A stretch of 9,190 nucleotides of DNA, from positions 1 through 9,190 of the forward strand of contig WJIO01000129.1 in the NCBI GenBank assembly GCA_014730235.1. The letters are read 5' to 3'. Shown in pieces: positions 5,299 through 9,190 of the stretch. The notes beneath the pieces were generated by a model. That model did not search any database, was not told the DNA's origin, and saw only the letters and a program-made list of their open reading frames with translations. This stretch comes from Candidatus Poribacteria bacterium. GTDB lineage: Bacteria; Poribacteria; DTPJ01; WJIO01. Within the stretch, counting starts at the first letter, position 1. Each line of letters begins with the position of its first letter. The position numbers and the translations under genes are program-made.

Positions 5299-7050
5299 TT
5301 GAAAGGTCTAATAAAGCTATTGGGTTTTATGAAGCCATTTTTATGGATGATTATCCTGGCTGTAATATTTACGGGATGTCTTACCATGATAGGAATGGCG
5401 CAACCGCTTATAATGAGAAGATTAATCAACGACGTGGCTAAGGATGGAAAATGGGGTATTTTTCCCCTGGTTATGTCTTTACTTTTTGCTATACCTATAC
5501 TCCGGGCTCTGGTTAATACGGCCAACAGCCTGACCCTTAAAAGGGTGGGATTGGGTATGATCGCCAGGACGCGGAAACGAATGTATAAACATCTTATGCG
5601 TCTTTCTATGAAATTCTATAATGATACACCTGTCGGGAACATCAACCAGCGACTAATGGGTGATGTGGCCAATATATCAAATGTAACTACCAGCGGCATT
5701 ATCACCCTTCTGGCAGATCTGGTAGCTGTGGTTTTTGCTGTTTCTATTATGCTGCGGCTAAACTGGAGGCTTTCTCTCCTTACTTTCGCGCTCCTGCCTT
5801 TTTATTATCTTAACTTCCTTATATTCTCAAAGCGTATCAAAAACACCAATGCAGTGATCCGAACTCACATGGATCATATTTCATCCATGCTCCAAGAACG
5901 CCTGAGCGCCCACGAACTTATACAGTCCTATGGCCAGGAAAGAAATGAGTCAACCCATTTTTCATCCAGGGCTAAGCAAATTATGGATGCTTCTATTCGT
6001 GGGTCAGCGTATAATATATCTTTCGGTCAGGTTTCGGCCTTTATCAATAAGCTGGGTAATACCCTTATATACAGTGCGGGATGTTATTACTTTGTAAAAG
6101 GTGATATGGGATACGGTGACGTATTGGCTTTTGCAGCGTATTCCACTCAGATACTTGGGCCTGTGGTCAGATTTTCATCCGTGGCTAACCAGATTGTGCA
6201 GGTAGGAGTATCTATAGACAGGATAAACGAAATACTTGACAGAGAACCGGCCATTAAAGAAAAACCCGATGCTGTGCCTATTGAAGAACTCCAGGGTGAT
6301 ATAAAAGTAGATGGATTAACCTTCAGCTATGAGAATGATGAAACAACTCTGGAAAATATTCATCTGGATATACCAGCAGGTACACACCTTGCAGTTTTAG
6401 GAACGGCGGGGGCTGGAAGAACTACACTTGCTATGCTTTTGAGGCGTTTCTATGAACCCAGAGAAGGTAAAATAATGGTGGATGGTAAATCCATTAACCA
6501 GTATAACCTTCATGATTATCGTGAAAATCTGGCAATGGTTCTTCCTGAATCAGCTATATTTGATGGAACTATCCGGGAAAACCTTTGTTACGGTAAACCT
6601 GATGCTTCTGAAGAAATTATGCTCCAGGTATCCAAAGGTGTCGGTCTTCATAGTTTCGTGGAAAAACTGATTCATGGATATGACACCAAATTGGGTACAG
6701 GTGGTTTGAAGTTATCAGCCGGAACTCAACAGAGAATTGGTATAGCCCGGGCGTTGATTTCTCAACCATTTATCCTGATAACCGACGAAGCTACCGGTTC
6801 TCTTGATCCAGAATCTGCCGAGGCCGTTAATAAGGCCATAGATCGGGCTATGGAAGGTAAAACCTACATAATGATCGTTCATCGAGCATTAATGACCAGG
6901 GATGCAGACTCAATTGCTGTTATGGATGAAGGTAAAGTTGTGGAAACAGGAATACATGATGAATTAATCGTAGAACCCGACAGCCTCTACAGGGAAATAT
7001 ACGGAAAGCAATATGGCGAAAAACGTTTGCCAAAGGTAGAGGAGGATTAG
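5299..7050 (+). CDS. ABC exporter half-transporter (TMD-NBD), subunit A, with Walker A Lys to Arg
   Basis: This 583-residue type IV (MsbA/BmrCD-like) exporter subunit has six membrane helices (about 12-34, 53-75, 133-152, 156-176, 244-265, 272-295) and a nucleotide-binding domain from ~335. The A-loop is FSY (Tyr344). Walker A reads GTAGAGRTT (368-376), with Arg374 (codon AGA) in place of the invariant Lys. The Q-loop position is Pro416 (VLPES). The signature is LSAGT (472-476) rather than LSGGQ. Walker B keeps ITDEAT with Glu497, the D-loop is SLD, and the switch His528 is present. The start is TTG with a perfect RBS. The next gene begins 3 nt later and is clearly its heterodimer partner. 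By Walker B and switch residues this is the would-be catalytic subunit. The substrate is unknown; a lipid, drug or peptide exporter are all possible. Confidence 0.93.
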   Translation: MKGLIKLLGFMKPFLWMIILAVIFTGCLTMIGMAQPLIMRRLINDVAKDGKWGIFPLVMSLLFAIPILRALVNTANSLTLKRVGLGMIARTRKRMYKHLMRLSMKFYNDTPVGNINQRLMGDVANISNVTTSGIITLLADLVAVVFAVSIMLRLNWRLSLLTFALLPFYYLNFLIFSKRIKNTNAVIRTHMDHISSMLQERLSAHELIQSYGQERNESTHFSSRAKQIMDASIRGSAYNISFGQVSAFINKLGNTLIYSAGCYYFVKGDMGYGDVLAFAAYSTQILGPVVRFSSVANQIVQVGVSIDRINEILDREPAIKEKPDAVPIEELQGDIKVDGLTFSYENDETTLENIHLDIPAGTHLAVLGTAGAGRTTLAMLLRRFYEPREGKIMVDGKSINQYNLHDYRENLAMVLPESAIFDGTIRENLCYGKPDASEEIMLQVSKGVGLHSFVEKLIHGYDTKLGTGGLKLSAGTQQRIGIARALISQPFILITDEATGSLDPESAEAVNKAIDRAMEGKTYIMIVHRALMTRDADSIAVMDEGKVVETGIHDELIVEPDSLYREIYGKQYGEKRLPKVEED

Positions 7051-7053
7051 GAT

Positions 7054-8913
7054 ATGAATATTATATGGCGACTTATTCAGTCACAGCTTAAACAGCGTAT
7101 TGGATATTTAATAATAGTATTCTTCATAGTTGCTGTTATATCGGCTTCTCCCTATGCTTTTAGCTTTCTGGGGAAATGGTTAGTAGACGAGGTTTTACAG
7201 GTTACCGGCCCTCCAAAGACTAAGGTATCCTCCGAAAGCTCTGAAAACGGGGAATCAGCCGAAGAAAATAAGATTTCTATACAATGGAAAGCAAAGACAA
7301 CTGACGAAAAAATCCGCTTGCTCAAGATATTCTTTATTATCAGTATCAGTATCCATCTTGTTGTTACAGGTCTGAGTGCCTTATCTGAATTAATCAAATC
7401 CCGGATAAATAACCGAATGGTCTATGAACTCAGGACTTCCGTCCACGAAAAAATCGGGTCTATGAATATGGGCTTTTTTGCCCGGGAACAGGTGGGTCAG
7501 TTTATGACCCGTATAATGGATGATGCCGGTGGAATACCGGGTAATCTGACACAACTGGTAATCAATTTCTTTACACAAATTGCCATGCTTATACTGGGCG
7601 CGACTTTACTTTTTAGATTGAATCCAAGGATGGCCCTATTTGCCCTGGCGGCATTGCCGTTTTATGTCTTGATATGTCTGGTATTTCTACCAAGAATAAA
7701 AAAGAATGCCGAAGAACTCCGGATAAGAGGTGCATCTTTTAATGGATTTGTTATCGAGCGACTATCAAATGTGGCAACAATCAAGAACTATGCCCAGGAA
7801 GACCGAGAGTTAAAGGCCTTTAGTAATACCCTTGACGATAACATGAAGCTCAATCGAAAGCAGCAAAACCTTAACCTGGGGTTTGGTACATTAACTACTA
7901 TAGTCACTTCTCTGGGAACACTGGCGGCTTTGTTTTTTGGATTTCTCAATATAAAATCCGGCAAAATGCAGCTTGGACAGGTAATGGCTTTTTACCAGGT
8001 AACGGCTCAATTGTTTGTTCCCATCAGCGCGCTGGTTGGACTGACCACAGTAGTTCAAAATCTTCAGGTTCTGGGCTTTCGGGTGTTCAGCGTTCTGGAT
8101 ACTCCTGCAACTATGGAGGATGCACCGGATGCAGTACAAATAACGGAGTTTAGAGGTGATATTGAATTTGAGGATGTTTCATTGAGATATGAAGAAGAGG
8201 GGCCTTTTGCTGTGGAAGAGATAAAACTTTCCATTCCTGCAGGAACCAGTGCCTGTATAGTAGGGCCAACAGGGTGTGGTAAAAGCACTCTCTTGATACT
8301 TCTATCCAGATTGTATGATCCAACTGAAGGAGTTATAAATATTGATGGTATGGATATAAGAAAAATTCCCATTAAAGACCTGCGCCGGGCTGTTACTCAT
8401 GTGCTTCACGAAACCCAGGTATTTTCCGGAACTATAGGTGAAAATATATCCTACGGCGCTCCGGACGCAAGCTTTACAGATATACAACATGCAGCCCGGG
8501 TCGTCGGACTTCATGACTTTATCCAGAGCCAGGAAAATGGATATAAGACCAAAATTGGGCGCGGTGGAATAAGCCTGGATGCTGATCAGCTTGTTAAGTT
8601 AAATATGGCCAGAGCATTGGTAACGAGGCCATCAATCCTTACTGTAGATGATACTTATTCAGCTATCGAAGAGGATATAGAAAAAGAAATAAGGAAAGCT
8701 ATAAGGGAATTCCTTGTTGAAAAAACAATTCTGATAGCCACATCAAGGCTTTCTATATGTGAGGATGCTGATTTGGTTATAGTGATGCAGGAAGGTAAGG
8801 TTATACAAACCGGTTCACATAAAGAATTGCTGGCATCCCCTGGGCTATATCGAAGAATGTATATGCGCCAGATGGGATTGGAAGAAGCGGAAGTTTCTCT
8901 CAATGATAAATAA
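7054..8913 (+). CDS. ABC exporter half-transporter (TMD-NBD), subunit B, degenerate catalytic residues
   Basis: This 619-residue partner has six membrane helices and a nucleotide-binding domain from ~368. The A-loop Tyr379 is present. Walker A is intact: GPTGCGKST (404-412), Lys410. Other motifs deviate. The Q-loop Gln is His452 (VLHETQVF), the signature is LDADQ (508-512, lacking the Ser and both Gly), the Walker B Glu is Asp533 (TVDDTYSAIE), the D-loop Asp is Glu539, and the switch His is Ser564 (ATSRLS). Asp for Glu and a lost His are typical of the degenerate half of heterodimeric exporters such as TM287/288 and BmrCD; the eroded signature is not. A polar, Ser/Glu-rich loop of ~45 residues (about 48-88) separates TM1 and TM2 on the outer face. 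RBS GGAGG (7041-7045) lies inside the upstream gene 8 nt before ATG, indicating translational coupling. Confidence 0.93.
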   Translation: MNIIWRLIQSQLKQRIGYLIIVFFIVAVISASPYAFSFLGKWLVDEVLQVTGPPKTKVSSESSENGESAEENKISIQWKAKTTDEKIRLLKIFFIISISIHLVVTGLSALSELIKSRINNRMVYELRTSVHEKIGSMNMGFFAREQVGQFMTRIMDDAGGIPGNLTQLVINFFTQIAMLILGATLLFRLNPRMALFALAALPFYVLICLVFLPRIKKNAEELRIRGASFNGFVIERLSNVATIKNYAQEDRELKAFSNTLDDNMKLNRKQQNLNLGFGTLTTIVTSLGTLAALFFGFLNIKSGKMQLGQVMAFYQVTAQLFVPISALVGLTTVVQNLQVLGFRVFSVLDTPATMEDAPDAVQITEFRGDIEFEDVSLRYEEEGPFAVEEIKLSIPAGTSACIVGPTGCGKSTLLILLSRLYDPTEGVINIDGMDIRKIPIKDLRRAVTHVLHETQVFSGTIGENISYGAPDASFTDIQHAARVVGLHDFIQSQENGYKTKIGRGGISLDADQLVKLNMARALVTRPSILTVDDTYSAIEEDIEKEIRKAIREFLVEKTILIATSRLSICEDADLVIVMQEGKVIQTGSHKELLASPGLYRRMYMRQMGLEEAEVSLNDK

Positions 8914-9187
8914 TTACCAAAAAGCAAATAAATTTGACGATATACAGCACAAGTATTTAATACACTGCTGGGGTATACAAAAAGATTATCAACCCATAGC
9001 CATTGAGAAAACCGTTGTAAGTAAAATAGCCAGATATATGCTGGACGAAAGGAATATATACATACCTTCTGATAAATTCGGAATATGGATCGTTCCACCT
9101 TTAGTTATTAATAAGGAAGAGATTGACTTTGTGGTAGAAGCTATTGATGATGCTTTGGATATAGCAGATTCTAAAGTATCAGTATAA
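8903..9187 (+). pseudogene. Internally deleted class III aminotransferase (N-terminal and C-terminal ends fused)
   Basis: This intact 94-codon frame is built from two ends of one enzyme family. Residues 11-36 (FDDIQHKYLIH, then WGIQKDYQPIAIEK) look like the start of PLP-dependent class III aminotransferases. Residues ~41-90 (KIARYMLDERNIYI, then GIWIVPPLVINKEEID and a terminal helix) look like their C terminus. The ~350 residues between, with the PLP-binding lysine, are absent, so no transaminase activity is expected. The junction lies near 9008-9025. The frame is kept, so it may still be translated. The ATG overlaps the last 11 nt of the ABC gene and no good RBS precedes it. The assignment comes from pattern recognition only. 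A genuine small protein or an assembly deletion are the alternatives. Confidence 0.65.
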
Positions 9188-9190
9188 AAA

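Noticed and set aside
5178-5525. 115-residue minus-strand ORF across MITE-like copy 4 and the start of the ABC gene
   Set aside because: Two thirds lies antisense to a confident coding sequence and the rest lies in a repeat. The composition shows no domain.
8655-9098. 147-residue minus-strand ORF over the end of ABC subunit B
   Set aside because: It is antisense to the Walker B and H-loop region of a clear ABC gene and to the aminotransferase remnant. No motif or RBS was seen.

Overview
The window is a bacterial chromosomal stretch, A+T-rich by eye, with all intact genes on the + strand. I see no rRNA, tRNA, CRISPR array, transposase or phage gene. The gene mix is a TIM-barrel sugar-phosphate isomerase/epimerase beside a Gfo/Idh/MocA oxidoreductase remnant, a ~650-residue polytopic membrane protein resembling the DUF6784/DUF6785 type, LarC, and a paired ABC exporter. 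It fits a Planctomycetota/Lentisphaerota/Poribacteria/Latescibacterota-like background, but that is only a guess from gene content.

Layout: 1-389 is non-coding. It holds an orphan promoter-like box, one copy of a 45-bp repeat, a 142-bp palindromic MITE-like element and an extended -10 promoter. At 390-1172 is the sugar-phosphate isomerase, closed by a perfect 17-bp hairpin terminator. At 1217-1384 on the minus strand lies a broken N-terminal piece of a Gfo/Idh/MocA dehydrogenase that keeps its own RBS and promoter-like box. A second MITE-like copy and the inverted 45-bp repeat follow. At 1742-3703 is the large membrane protein behind a near-consensus sigma-70 promoter. A partial MITE copy precedes larC (3821-5125), and another full copy precedes the ABC pair (5299-7050 and 7054-8913). 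The ABC pair is almost certainly one transcript, with a 3-nt gap. At 8903-9187 is a 94-codon ORF that joins the extreme N terminus and the C terminus of a class III aminotransferase, with the catalytic body deleted.

The genes do not form one obvious pathway. LarC completes the nickel-pincer nucleotide cofactor, but no larB, larE or lactate-racemase-like enzyme is visible here. The isomerase and the dehydrogenase remnant probably belonged to a sugar or polyol catabolic group. The two ABC half-transporters should form a heterodimer. The most striking point is that neither of its composite ATP sites has a full set of canonical residues.

A second theme is genome erosion and repeat activity. Every intergenic gap from the left edge to the ABC operon holds a copy of the same hairpin-centred repeat family. 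The isomerase and dehydrogenase-remnant segment is bracketed by an inverted 45-bp repeat (43/45 identical). Two genes survive only as fragments.
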